Below, one piece after another: positions 9,165-17,428 of a stretch of DNA of 64,000 nucleotides. The DNA lies in NCBI RefSeq assembly GCF_017161325.1, contig NZ_CP045670.1, positions 2,411,367 to 2,475,366 on the forward strand. The letters run 5' to 3'. How positions within the stretch are numbered: position 1 is the stretch's first letter; each line of letters begins with the position of its first letter. The stretch is from Treponema pedis. GTDB lineage: Bacteria > Spirochaetota > Spirochaetia > Treponematales > Treponemataceae. Position numbers and translations under genes: made by a program. The notes under the pieces are model-generated. The model was not told the DNA's origin. It was given only the letters and a program-made list of their open reading frames with translations, and did no database searches.

Positions 9165-10067
9165 TTAAAAAGTATTTTTAATTTCATTTAATTTTGAGCG
9201 GAATAATTTTAAGTCTTCCCATGCGGGGCGCTTTAAATTTTCATCGCGTAATAAGGCGCTCGGATGATATGTAGCCATTAGAGGAATGCCGTTATATTCC
9301 AAAAAGCGCCCGTGCATTTTTCCGATACCGTCCGAAATATGCAATAAATTTTGCAAAGCCACTCTTCCCACCACCAAAATCGCCTTAGGTTTAATAATAG
9401 CAATCTGTCCGTCTAAAAAACCGCGGCAGGCGGCAGTTTCATCCGGAAGGGGGTCTCTGTTATTCGGCGGACGGCACTTTACTACATTCGTTATGTAGCA
9501 ATTATGAGTACGGAATAGTTGAATTGCAGCAAGCATTTTATCCAAAAGCTGCCCCGCCCTGCCTACAAAGGGACGCCCTTGAGTATCTTCATCAGCTCCG
9601 GGCCCTTCGCCTATAACCATAACTTCTATTTTTTCATTAAGCTGCGAAAAAGCGTTTTGCCCTTCCGCATTTGAATAAAGCCCTCCTTGAAAATTTTCAG
9701 GGCCTTCTCCCGGCACGGTATTTTTACGCCTTTCGCAAAGACGGCAAGCTCTGCAAACGGAAATTTCTTTATAAATTCTTAAAAGACTTAATGCCTGATT
9801 TTCAGGCTCCTTCTTATACGGCATCTCATTATCGGCGGAAAAAAAGACATCTCCGACGGCTTCCTTAGAAGCCTTTTCCGAAACGCCGCTGTGCCCCGGA
9901 ATCCGAACCGTATCTTTTTGAGTTTTTACGGGCTGTATAATAGGCTCTTCCGGTTTTGTAAAATCATCCGAAAAAACAGGTTCGATTTCTTCCGTTTTAA
10001 ACCCTGAAATATAAGCCGATGCAGTGAGAAAAAATTTATAAAGAGTTTTTTTATCTTCCGCTTTCAT
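9165..10067 (-). CDS. Uracil-DNA glycosylase, iron-sulphur (type 4/5-like) family
   Basis: Removes uracil from DNA at the start of base excision repair. Family motifs are clear: a cysteine cluster for the 4Fe-4S centre (CRACRLC, Cys105-Cys111), the active-site loop GEGPGADEDTQGRPFVGRAG, the NVVKCRPPNNRDP segment with a further cluster cysteine, and the C-terminal ATYHPSALLR loop. About 90 residues precede the catalytic domain; this N-terminal part is low-complexity and is not in short homologues, while AddB-like spirochaete and Firmicute forms often carry such a tail. It starts 18 bases after the SPFH gene. No ribosome-binding site is visible; a TATAAT lies 8 bases before the ATG. Confidence 0.9.
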   Translation of the reverse strand: MKAEDKKTLYKFFLTASAYISGFKTEEIEPVFSDDFTKPEEPIIQPVKTQKDTVRIPGHSGVSEKASKEAVGDVFFSADNEMPYKKEPENQALSLLRIYKEISVCRACRLCERRKNTVPGEGPENFQGGLYSNAEGQNAFSQLNEKIEVMVIGEGPGADEDTQGRPFVGRAGQLLDKMLAAIQLFRTHNCYITNVVKCRPPNNRDPLPDETAACRGFLDGQIAIIKPKAILVVGRVALQNLLHISDGIGKMHGRFLEYNGIPLMATYHPSALLRDENLKRPAWEDLKLFRSKLNEIKNTF

Positions 10068-10085
10068 AAAATAAAATTATAAGCT

Positions 10086-10973
10086 TTATTCCTGCGGTTT
10101 AACTTCCTGTTTTCCCTGCAATTCGCGCAAGGCTTTTAAGGTTTCCGCAGCGTCATTCCGTGCTACCGCTAAAAAATCTATTAAAGTCGGATATTGTTTT
10201 AAAAGTTCTCCCCAGTTTTTCAGCTCTTCCATTCGGAACCTTTGCAAGGCCGATTTTTTTCCTTCCGCGGTTGTAAGCTCCGCAAGCATTTCAGCCTGTT
10301 TTTTTTCGTAATTTATATATGCGGAACGCATAGCCGCATAAAGAGATAAATCGGGCATAACAAAACCTGAGGAAAGCCGTACGGTATTAACTATAATTTC
10401 ATCACCGAGCTTTTTTTGAAGCTCATTTGAAATTTTAGTTTGAAATGCACCGTACTGAAGTTTTACTTTTTCATATTCTTCGGTATTTTGAATAAAATAT
10501 TCGATAAATTCATTAGCCGTCTTTTGTGCAGCTTCTTCGATTTTTCCTTTAAGGTATGAATCCAAATCGGATTGAAGTTTTATATTTGCATTTTTTACAA
10601 GAGGGATTAAACTTTTAGGGTTAACGGAAGCGGAAACGGTAAGCCCCCATGCCCAACGGAAATCGTGTTTTTGCTCCATAATTACGGAAAATTTTTCGCT
10701 TGAAGGTAATGCCCCTTCAGTTTTATATTCGATTTCAAGCGGAGTCAAATTAAATATAAGTATCTCCGCATTTGTAGGAACAAGCCGCTCCCAGCGCCAT
10801 GTAAACTCTCCGGGCATTATCGGCTTATTATAATAGCCGCCGGACTTTGAAAGCATAACTCCGTAGCTTCCGGCGGGAACGGCAAATTGCATCCAACCGA
10901 AAAAAAATGCCGTACCTCCTAAGATACCGAAAATAAAAAGCCAAATAAAAAACTTACAGATTCCTTTTTTCAT
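10086..10973 (-). CDS. Membrane-anchored SPFH/band 7-like protein
   Basis: A 295-residue protein with one N-terminal membrane helix (residues 5-26) and a domain that looks like SPFH/band 7: FAVPAGSYGVMLSKSGG is the usual opening strand after the anchor, followed by a GEFTWRWERLVPTNAE segment and a helical region (LDSYLKGKIEEAAQKTANEF). The C-terminal third is a predicted coiled coil. I chose the ATG at 10973 because the promoter's -10 box ends 6 bases before it; an in-frame TTG at 10997 would lie inside the promoter. The role is unknown; SPFH proteins scaffold membrane complexes. The assignment is from pattern, not from a search. Confidence 0.6.
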   Translation of the reverse strand: MKKGICKFFIWLFIFGILGGTAFFFGWMQFAVPAGSYGVMLSKSGGYYNKPIMPGEFTWRWERLVPTNAEILIFNLTPLEIEYKTEGALPSSEKFSVIMEQKHDFRWAWGLTVSASVNPKSLIPLVKNANIKLQSDLDSYLKGKIEEAAQKTANEFIEYFIQNTEEYEKVKLQYGAFQTKISNELQKKLGDEIIVNTVRLSSGFVMPDLSLYAAMRSAYINYEKKQAEMLAELTTAEGKKSALQRFRMEELKNWGELLKQYPTLIDFLAVARNDAAETLKALRELQGKQEVKPQE

Positions 10974-10979
10974 AAATGT

Positions 10980-11008
10980 ATAATAGCATAATCGCAAGCG
11001 TTTTTCAA
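10980..11008 (-). promoter_or_regulatory. Promoter of the SPFH gene, predicted leaderless
   Basis: Minus strand: TTGAAA (11008-11003), exactly 17 bp, TATTAT (10985-10980), then 6 bases to the ATG at 10973. There is no Shine-Dalgarno sequence. Transcription would start at or within a base or two of the A of the ATG. Confidence 0.7.
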
Positions 11009-11403
11009 GGGAGTGTAATAAAGTTTAAAACCTTCCGATTTAAAAATAAGCGGAAGAAAAATAAACATTACAAATTTCAGAACAATCCATATGCATTTAC
11101 ATATCTACATTTAGTGAATATTTTCTATATTTAAAATATTCCACTGCAAGACATTTTTGCTTATAGGCATCTGTTTATTTATGAGTTTAGACAGGCTTAA
11201 ATTTTTGTTTTATTGTAAATATAAATTCGGTTTTATATATAAAATTATCACAAAAAACATTTTGATATAACTTAACTCAATGCGATTTATTTAATTTATA
11301 AATTAACACAAGTTAAATTACAGCCGATTATTTTTCATATACCGGTTTGCTAAGAAATTTCATTTTTTTAAACTTCAAAATTTCTCAAATACAAATTTCG
11401 TAG
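11009..11403. other. AT-rich intergenic stretch without a gene
   Basis: About 395 bases between the divergent SPFH gene and tyrS. It is very AT-rich with no open frame of note, and both promoters sit at its edges. A weak AGAAATTT…AAATTTCT inverted repeat lies near 11355-11386. I see no RNA gene. Confidence 0.5.
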
Positions 11404-11432
11404 TTGACATTAAAAAATTTTTATTTTATACT
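11404..11432 (+). promoter_or_regulatory. Promoter of tyrS, predicted leaderless
   Basis: TTGACA (11404-11409), 17 bp, TATACT (11427-11432), then 7 bases to the ATG at 11440. No ribosome-binding site. An in-frame TTG coincides with the -35 box and cannot be the real start if this promoter is used. Confidence 0.75.
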
Positions 11433-11439
11433 TCGTTTT

Positions 11440-12660
11440 ATGAACGAAGCATTAGAAACATTAGAAAAACGCGGTTTTATCAAACAGTGTACCAATTTGG
11501 ATTTACTTTCGGAAAAAATGAATAACGGCCCGATTGTTTTTTATAACGGTGCGGACCCGACGGGGCCTAGTCTTCATATAGGACACTTGGTTCCGATTTT
11601 TGCATTGAAACACCTGTGTCGGGCAGGACACAAGGGAATTATTTTAATAGGCGGCGGAACGGCGCGCATAGGCGACCCGTCCGGAAAAACGGAAATGCGA
11701 AAAATGCTTGATTACGATACACTCGATAAAAATGCGGAAGCCATTCAAAAGCAGCTTGAAAAATTTTTAGCGGAAGATGCCGCTTCAGTACGTTTTATGA
11801 ATAATAAAGAATGGTTTGCAAATGTAAACTATATAGATTTTTTACGCGACATCGGTTCTCATTTTTCCGTAAATAAAATGCTCACATTTGAAGCTTATAA
11901 AAAGCGTATGGAAACGGGTCTTTCCTTTTTGGAATTTAACTATCAGCTTTTACAAAGCTATGATTTTTTAACGCTTAATAAAAATTACGGTGTAACGCTT
12001 CAAATAGGCGGAGACGACCAATGGGGGAACATGGTAGCCGGCAGCGATTTAATCCGCAGAAAAACCGGCAACGAAGTTTTTTCTTTAACCTTTAACCTCA
12101 TTACACGCTCCGACGGGCAAAAAATGGGAAAGAGTGAAAAGGGCGCCTTGTTTTTAGACCCGAATCTTGTTTCCCCTTACGATTTTTTTCAATATTGGCG
12201 GAATGTGGACGACTCGGACGTTAAAAAGTTTATGAAGCTTTTTACTTTTTTACCTATGGACGAAATTGAAAGCGTTTGTGCAGGCAATATAAATGCGGCA
12301 AAAGAAAGGTTGGCTTTTGAAGTTACCTTTTTAATACACGGAAAAACCGAAGCGGAAAAAGCCTTGGAAGGGGCAAAGGCGGCCTTTTCAGGCGGAGGAA
12401 ATAAAGAAGCTATGCCCACGGTAGACTTTCCCGCAAGCCGTTTTGCCGAAGGTATCGGTGTATTGGATTTATTCGCGGAAGCAGGCTTGGCTTCAACCAA
12501 AAGCGAAGCCCGCCGTCTGGTGGAGCAGGGAGGAGCCTTTATAGGGGAAGAAAAAATAAGCGATATAAAAGCCATTATAAAAACCGACAGGCTCGATAAA
12601 GATAATGAGTTAATTTTACGTGCCGGAAAAAAACGTTTTATCAGAGTTAAATTGACATAA
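11440..12660 (+). CDS. tyrS: Tyrosyl-tRNA synthetase
   Basis: Charges tRNA-Tyr. A class I synthetase of 406 residues with the HIGH motif as HIGHLVP (near residue 44), the tyrosine-binding QIGGDDQWGN segment, the KMSKS loop as KMGKSEKG and a C-terminal S4 RNA-binding domain (SEARRLVEQGGAFIGEEK). The start at 11440 (MNEALETLEKRGF) matches family length; the longer in-frame extension would begin in the promoter. Convergent with adk, separated by a strong terminator. Confidence 0.96.
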   Translation: MNEALETLEKRGFIKQCTNLDLLSEKMNNGPIVFYNGADPTGPSLHIGHLVPIFALKHLCRAGHKGIILIGGGTARIGDPSGKTEMRKMLDYDTLDKNAEAIQKQLEKFLAEDAASVRFMNNKEWFANVNYIDFLRDIGSHFSVNKMLTFEAYKKRMETGLSFLEFNYQLLQSYDFLTLNKNYGVTLQIGGDDQWGNMVAGSDLIRRKTGNEVFSLTFNLITRSDGQKMGKSEKGALFLDPNLVSPYDFFQYWRNVDDSDVKKFMKLFTFLPMDEIESVCAGNINAAKERLAFEVTFLIHGKTEAEKALEGAKAAFSGGGNKEAMPTVDFPASRFAEGIGVLDLFAEAGLASTKSEARRLVEQGGAFIGEEKISDIKAIIKTDRLDKDNELILRAGKKRFIRVKLT

Positions 12661-12683
12661 AAATTTATTTAAAACCGATTTAC

Positions 12684-12733
12684 AAACGGAAAGGGAACAG
12701 GTAAGCAAAAACTTATCGGTTCCCTTTCCGTTT
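12684..12733. terminator. Bidirectional terminator between tyrS and adk
   Basis: A long stem, CGGAAAGGGAAC (12687-12698) with GTTCCCTTTCCG (12719-12730), extended by A-T pairs and followed by TTTT on the plus strand and preceded by AAA for the minus strand. It sits between two convergent genes. Confidence 0.85.
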
Positions 12734-12750
12734 TATTTGCATTTAAAATT

Positions 12751-13380
12751 TTATAAAGGAAACTTCGATATAAAATTTTTTAAAACTTCATCGGATGAGG
12801 GACGTGCGTCAATATTTACGGTTAAATTCTTTTTTCCGTAATAATCTATTAACGGAGCGGTTTGCTTGCGATATGTATCCAACCTGTTTTCAATAGCCTC
12901 GATTTTATCATCAGGACGTGTAATTAACTCTCCGCTGCACGAATCACAAACTCCTTCGGTTTTAGGTTTTATAAATTCAATATGAAAACTTTTTCCGCAC
13001 GAAGAACAAATTCTTCTGCCGGAAAGCCGCTTAATTACCTCATTATCGGAAATATCGAAATTAACAACCGAATCGATTTTTACGATTTTTTCCAAGGCGT
13101 CCGCTTGAGCGGTGGTTCTGGGAAAACCGTCAAGAATAAATCCGCTCTTCGCGTCATCTTTTTCCAGTCTTTCTTTTACCAATGCGACCGTAAGGTCATC
13201 ACTTACCAATTTTCCCGAATCAATAACCGCCTTAACTTTTTTACCCAATTCGGTTTGATTTTTAATTGCAGTGCGAAAAAGATCTCCGGTAGAAATATGC
13301 GGTATCTTGTACAACTTTGAAACCTCAAAAGCCAAAGTCCCCTTACCTGCTCCCGGCGGACCTAAAAAAATACAGTTCAT
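12751..13380 (-). CDS. adk: Adenylate kinase
   Basis: Interconverts AMP + ATP and 2 ADP. The 209-residue protein has the P-loop GPPGAGKGT (residues 7-15), the AMP-binding HISTGDLFR and DGFPRTTAQA motifs, and a lid domain with a four-cysteine zinc site (CSSCGKSFH … CDSCSG), as in Gram-positive-type adenylate kinases. I chose the ATG at 13380, because GGGAG lies 7 bases upstream; the ATG at 13398 would place that site inside the gene. Confidence 0.96.
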   Translation of the reverse strand: MNCIFLGPPGAGKGTLAFEVSKLYKIPHISTGDLFRTAIKNQTELGKKVKAVIDSGKLVSDDLTVALVKERLEKDDAKSGFILDGFPRTTAQADALEKIVKIDSVVNFDISDNEVIKRLSGRRICSSCGKSFHIEFIKPKTEGVCDSCSGELITRPDDKIEAIENRLDTYRKQTAPLIDYYGKKNLTVNIDARPSSDEVLKNFISKFPL

Positions 13381-13435
13381 TACTTTTCTCCCATTCAATG
13401 CCTTAAAAATTTATTTAAATGCCTTTAAAGACAGT

Positions 13436-14662
13436 TTAAATGAAAAACCTCAAATCGCGCGGATTTGTCATTTCAAAAATATGCCCTACTATATATGTTC
13501 CGGTAATTGCCGTAAGAGAATCAATTGCAGCCGCTATGGAACCTATAAAAAATGCGGCAGGCTGTAAAATTAAAAATCCGGATTCAAATCCCTTGTAAAG
13601 AGAACATATTGCAACAAGGGAAATATATGTTCCTCCTATCGGAAATCTGCCCAGGAAAAAAGAAAATAAAGCGGACATACAAACCAGCCAAAACATATCT
13701 CCGGTTACAAGCCCCAAACTCGAATACGATTTTAAAATAACTATAAAGCTGATAGTTACCACCATTGCACTCCCGGCTCTTCCGAAAATGGAAAAAACCG
13801 GCAAACTTACGGAGGAAATTCTTCGGCGAACGCCTAAACTTTCGTTTGAATGACGTAAAAGTACGGGTAAGGTTAAATTCGTATCGCCTGAAAAAAAAGC
13901 GGCGCAAACGGGAGCTATCGATGCATAAAGAATTTTATAGGGATTTACGTCCCTGCAAATAATTTTTAATAAGACAGGATAAATAACCAAGGCTATTATT
14001 ACAAAATCTATGAATAAAAGCATTATAAAACCTGCAAAAAACTTCGTAGCCAGCATACCTTTAAATTGAATTATCCAATTTGCCGAAATTGCAATTAAAC
14101 CTATCGAAAGCATATCAACAAAAAATGCGGTAACGGCATAAGCAATTCTGGAAAGAGAATCGAAAAGCGTCAAGGCGGGTTTAGAGATATTCTTATCCAC
14201 CGCGCAGCCGGCTCCCGCAAACCCTGCAAAAATACATACGGGAAGTATATATAAGCCGTTTATAAAAGCTTCAAACGCACTTGAAGGAAATAAGGTTAAA
14301 AACGAATCTATAATCCCCAAACGTTCAATCTTGGCGGTTTCTTCTACAAAAATGGGAATACGCGAAGGGTTTCCTATTAAAACCGATATAAGACCGAAAA
14401 AAGACATAAAGAATGAAGATAAAACGATAAACAGTGAAACCGTTATTGCCAACTTTAATAAACTGCGAGATTCTCGCAGTTTAAAAATACTTACCGTAAA
14501 ACCGAAAAATAAAACGGGATATAACGAATACCGCCCGAATTGAACGGAAAGGTCCGTTAAAAATTTAATTGCGGAATTGAAGAATTCGCCGTCGGCGGGA
14601 GCAAAAAAAGCAAAACAGCCTCCGAGCAAAATACCTATCAGATATTTAATCCAAATTTTCAT
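13436..14662 (-). CDS. Dicarboxylate/amino acid:cation symporter (SDF family)
   Basis: A 408-residue polytopic membrane protein of the glutamate/dicarboxylate symporter family, with about eight hydrophobic segments. The C-terminal half carries the family's serine-rich re-entrant loop (FFSGDTNLTLPVLLRHSNE, a variant of the SSSAATLP loop) and a motif like FSIFGRAGSAMV. The variant loop suggests a non-standard substrate. The ATG at 14662 (MKIWIKYLIG) is 7 bases after the -10 box; upstream in-frame starts overlap the promoter. It is 56 bases upstream of adk on the same strand. Confidence 0.8.
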   Translation of the reverse strand: MKIWIKYLIGILLGGCFAFFAPADGEFFNSAIKFLTDLSVQFGRYSLYPVLFFGFTVSIFKLRESRSLLKLAITVSLFIVLSSFFMSFFGLISVLIGNPSRIPIFVEETAKIERLGIIDSFLTLFPSSAFEAFINGLYILPVCIFAGFAGAGCAVDKNISKPALTLFDSLSRIAYAVTAFFVDMLSIGLIAISANWIIQFKGMLATKFFAGFIMLLFIDFVIIALVIYPVLLKIICRDVNPYKILYASIAPVCAAFFSGDTNLTLPVLLRHSNESLGVRRRISSVSLPVFSIFGRAGSAMVVTISFIVILKSYSSLGLVTGDMFWLVCMSALFSFFLGRFPIGGTYISLVAICSLYKGFESGFLILQPAAFFIGSIAAAIDSLTAITGTYIVGHIFEMTNPRDLRFFI

Positions 14663-14669
14663 AAACCTC

Positions 14670-14698
14670 ATTGTACAAAAAGAAAACGGTTCAGTCAA
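14670..14698 (-). promoter_or_regulatory. Promoter of the symporter gene, predicted leaderless
   Basis: Minus strand: TTGACT (14698-14693), 17 bp, TACAAT (14675-14670), then 7 bases to ATG 14662. A GAGG directly after the -10 box is only 3 bases from the ATG, too close for a normal site. Confidence 0.65.
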
Positions 14699-14787
14699 TA
14701 GACGGAAAAATCAACCGTACCGCCCCTTGTTTTTTTGCAGCATAAATGTTATATTATGAGTAGAAATTTAAAATAAGGAGTATGCAA

Positions 14788-14958
14788 ATGGCTTATAAAA
14801 TTTCTAATGCCTGCACGAATTGTGCCTCGTGCGAAAGCGAATGCCCTGTAAGTGCTATAAGCGAAAGCGGCGGCAAACGCGTAATTGATGCTGATGCTTG
14901 CATCAGCTGCGGTGCTTGTGCGGGAGTTTGTCCTGTAGAAGCAATATCTGAAGAATAG
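14788..14958 (+). CDS. 2[4Fe-4S] ferredoxin
   Basis: A 56-residue electron carrier. It has two cysteine motifs of the bacterial ferredoxin type, CTNCASCESECP and CISCGACAGVCP, each able to hold a 4Fe-4S cluster together with the other's last cysteine. It begins MAYKISNACT, like clostridial ferredoxins. The ATG at 14788 lies 7 bases after AAGGAG; an in-frame ATG at 14782 is too close to that site. The partner enzymes are not in the immediate neighbourhood. Confidence 0.95.
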   Translation: MAYKISNACTNCASCESECPVSAISESGGKRVIDADACISCGACAGVCPVEAISEE

Positions 14959-15002
14959 TGCTTTAAAAGCGCTGTTTAAAAAAGACGAGTCTCGGGGGAG
15001 CG

Positions 15003-15401
15003 ATGAACTTAAAAAAAATTCTTAAAGGTTACGGAGCCTTATTTTCAGGGCTTTTAACCTTTATTGTAATCGCAGGAGTCAGTGTAATTGTAGGCTTTAC
15101 GGTAGTGTACCCGCTTTGGATACTTGCAGTAAAAAACGCCGCATTATACACGATAATATCCGGCTTTATTTTCGGCTGCGGTATTCTTTACCTTTTAATA
15201 AAAAAGATAATAACCGCATACAAAAAAAGCCCCCGAAGGCTCTTTATTTCTTTATCAAAAATAATAACCGTAACAGGCGGCACGGCTCTGGCGGTATACT
15301 CGGTTTTTAACTATTACAATATTGCAGCCCTTTTAACGGTCATAGCCGTATTTATAATTTACGGCTTTTTAGCCTTTGCTTTACCTCAGGAAAAAGCATA
15401 A
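15003..15401 (+). CDS. Small integral membrane protein, unknown
   Basis: A 132-residue protein with four hydrophobic segments (about residues 10-30, 38-60, 78-98 and 105-125) separated by short basic loops. I do not recognise a family. It starts 7 bases after GGGAG, 44 bases beyond the ferredoxin, and its stop is 2 bases before the M23 peptidase start, so it is probably in one transcript with the peptidase and the FemAB-like gene. Confidence 0.75.
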   Translation: MNLKKILKGYGALFSGLLTFIVIAGVSVIVGFTVVYPLWILAVKNAALYTIISGFIFGCGILYLLIKKIITAYKKSPRRLFISLSKIITVTGGTALAVYSVFNYYNIAALLTVIAVFIIYGFLAFALPQEKA

Positions 15402-15403
15402 CT

Positions 15404-16363
15404 TTGAAATTCAATAAGCAAAACCGGATTATCGTATTTTCGCTTTTATTTGTTTTGCATTGCACCTTTTCGCAAACTCCTAATGGAAGCTATGTAAAAA
15501 GCGTTTACCCTGAAATTAAAAACCTGGAAATTACAGATGAACTTTTTATCCAATACAACGAAGGCGTTTCATTGGCAAGAAGAGCTATTGCGGCGGGAAA
15601 ACAGGGAAAAGACCTCCCCTTCGCTTTTTTCTTATACACCCCTAAAAAAGAAGACTCGATTATAAAAATTGCAGCCCGTTGCTCAATTCCGTATGACGCA
15701 ATAGTAACTCTTAACAGAATAGAATCGGTAGAAACCGATATTACAGGTAAGCCCCTTATTTTACCCTGCCTGCCTGCCGTCTATTTACCTGAAAACCCTC
15801 TTTCCAGTATTGAAAAATTAAATGCTGCCCTTTTTGAAAAATACAAGGCCGAACCCGTAGAATTAAATATCTATGATACCTCAACGGGAAATTTAAAAAA
15901 AAGAAAGGTTTTATGCTTTGCAAACGAAGTTTTCGACGGCACTGCAAGAGCCTTTTTCTTTAAACCCTTTTATAAATTTCCGTTAAAAGAAGGAGTCTTA
16001 ACTTCAGGATTCGGTATGAGGGCAAATCCGTTTAACGGAGAAAAAAGCTATCATCCCGGAATAGACTTGGCGGCCCCTACAGGTACACCCGTTATGGCAT
16101 GTGCCGCAGGAAAGGTAAAAAAAATTTCATACAGCAATATCTACGGAACCCATATCGTATTATCTCATACTGACGGAAGAGAAAGTCTTTACGGACATCT
16201 AAGCGCAGTTTATGTGTCCTTGAATGAAAGCGTAAAATCGGGTACACTCATCGGCGCAGTAGGTTCGACAGGCCTTTCTACGGGACCGCATCTTCATTTC
16301 GAAATACGGGAACACGGAATCCCTAAAAACCCTGCAAAATATATAGAAAAGGGAAGAAAATAA
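15404..16363 (+). CDS. M23 family peptidase with LysM-like domain
   Basis: Probable secreted endopeptidase or regulator acting on peptidoglycan. Residues 1-23 look like a signal peptide. A LysM-like segment (YTPKKEDSIIKIAARCSIP, then ALVTLNR-type ending) follows, and the C-terminal 130 residues form an M23 (LytM) domain with the zinc ligands HPGIDLA and HLHFE and the family sequence GSTGLSTGPHLHF. It begins at TTG 15404, two bases after the preceding stop; there is no ATG nearby, so this start depends on coupling. It ends by sharing one base with the next gene. Confidence 0.85.
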   Translation: MKFNKQNRIIVFSLLFVLHCTFSQTPNGSYVKSVYPEIKNLEITDELFIQYNEGVSLARRAIAAGKQGKDLPFAFFLYTPKKEDSIIKIAARCSIPYDAIVTLNRIESVETDITGKPLILPCLPAVYLPENPLSSIEKLNAALFEKYKAEPVELNIYDTSTGNLKKRKVLCFANEVFDGTARAFFFKPFYKFPLKEGVLTSGFGMRANPFNGEKSYHPGIDLAAPTGTPVMACAAGKVKKISYSNIYGTHIVLSHTDGRESLYGHLSAVYVSLNESVKSGTLIGAVGSTGLSTGPHLHFEIREHGIPKNPAKYIEKGRK

Positions 16364-17415
16364 TGCAGGAAACTCTTATTTTAACTGAAAAATACAGGGA
16401 AGAATTCGATAAAACCGTAAATCACCCTATCCAATCATGGGCTTGGGGAGAATTTAAACGCTCTATCGGAGCAATCCCGGAACGTATAGGCTTTTTTGAA
16501 AACGGAAAAATGTTTGCGGCATTGCAAATAATTTTTTCTAAAATTCCCAAAACAAAATACACTATAGGATATGCGGCAAAAGGCGTTTTTTCGGATAAGG
16601 CTCCCATTACGCTCCAAAAAGATATTTTAAAAATCCTTGCAAAAAAACATAATGCGATTTTTATCAAACTTGAACCCGATTTTTGTCTTTCAGTAAAAGA
16701 AGATAACTGCGAAGAAATAGAAAAAATTTTTATCGAAAAGGAAAAAGATTTTTTAGCGGGAAAAATTATTCGGGGAAAACATATTTTTACACTTTATGAT
16801 TTTCACTTAAATTTAAATAAATCCGAAGAAGAATTAACCGCATCGTTTCATTCAAAAACAAGGTATAATATACGCCTTGCCGAAAAAAAAGGCGTAACCG
16901 TAATCGATAAAAGTTCCGAAGAAGGAATGGAAGATTATATCCGTCTTATGGAAGAAACGACGAAAAGACAAGGCTTTTTTAATCATAATGCCTCTTATTT
17001 TAAAAAAATGTTTAAAATTTTACCGAAAGAGCAGCTTCGTATTTTTGAAGCCGTTTATAACGGCGAAGTTTTAACCGCATGGATTCTTTTTAATTTTAAC
17101 GGAAAACTTTATTACCCTTACGGAGCTTCCTCAAATAACCGCCGCGAAGTAATGCCCAACAATTTAATAATGTGGAAGGCTATTCAATACGGAAAAAATA
17201 CGGGCTGTTCCATGTTCGATTTATGGGGAAGTCTGGGGCCTAAGCCCGAAGCCGACGATCCATGGATAGGCTTTCATAAATTTAAAGCCGGTTACAATCC
17301 TACTCTTGTTAAATATATAGGAGCTTACGATTTTATATACAAACCGGTTTTATATAAACTCTTTAATGCCGCGAATAAAATACGCTGGAAAATCTTGCGC
17401 AAAAAGAAAAAATAA
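16363..17415 (+). CDS. FemAB/MurM-type aminoacyltransferase
   Basis: A 350-residue protein of the FemAB family, which adds amino acids from aminoacyl-tRNA to the peptidoglycan stem peptide of lipid II. Recognisable points are the opening HPIQSWAWGEFKRSIG, a central EEELTASFHSKTRYNIRLAEKKG helix-strand, then FYLFGASSNNRRE-like YPYGASSNNRRE and FDLWGSLGP with a GFHKFKAGYNP ending. The start ATG overlaps the stop of the M23 gene by one base. The pairing with an endopeptidase fits a role in wall cross-bridges. The amino acid donor is not deducible. Confidence 0.85.
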   Translation: MQETLILTEKYREEFDKTVNHPIQSWAWGEFKRSIGAIPERIGFFENGKMFAALQIIFSKIPKTKYTIGYAAKGVFSDKAPITLQKDILKILAKKHNAIFIKLEPDFCLSVKEDNCEEIEKIFIEKEKDFLAGKIIRGKHIFTLYDFHLNLNKSEEELTASFHSKTRYNIRLAEKKGVTVIDKSSEEGMEDYIRLMEETTKRQGFFNHNASYFKKMFKILPKEQLRIFEAVYNGEVLTAWILFNFNGKLYYPYGASSNNRREVMPNNLIMWKAIQYGKNTGCSMFDLWGSLGPKPEADDPWIGFHKFKAGYNPTLVKYIGAYDFIYKPVLYKLFNAANKIRWKILRKKKK

Positions 17416-17428
17416 GTTTTTTATATTG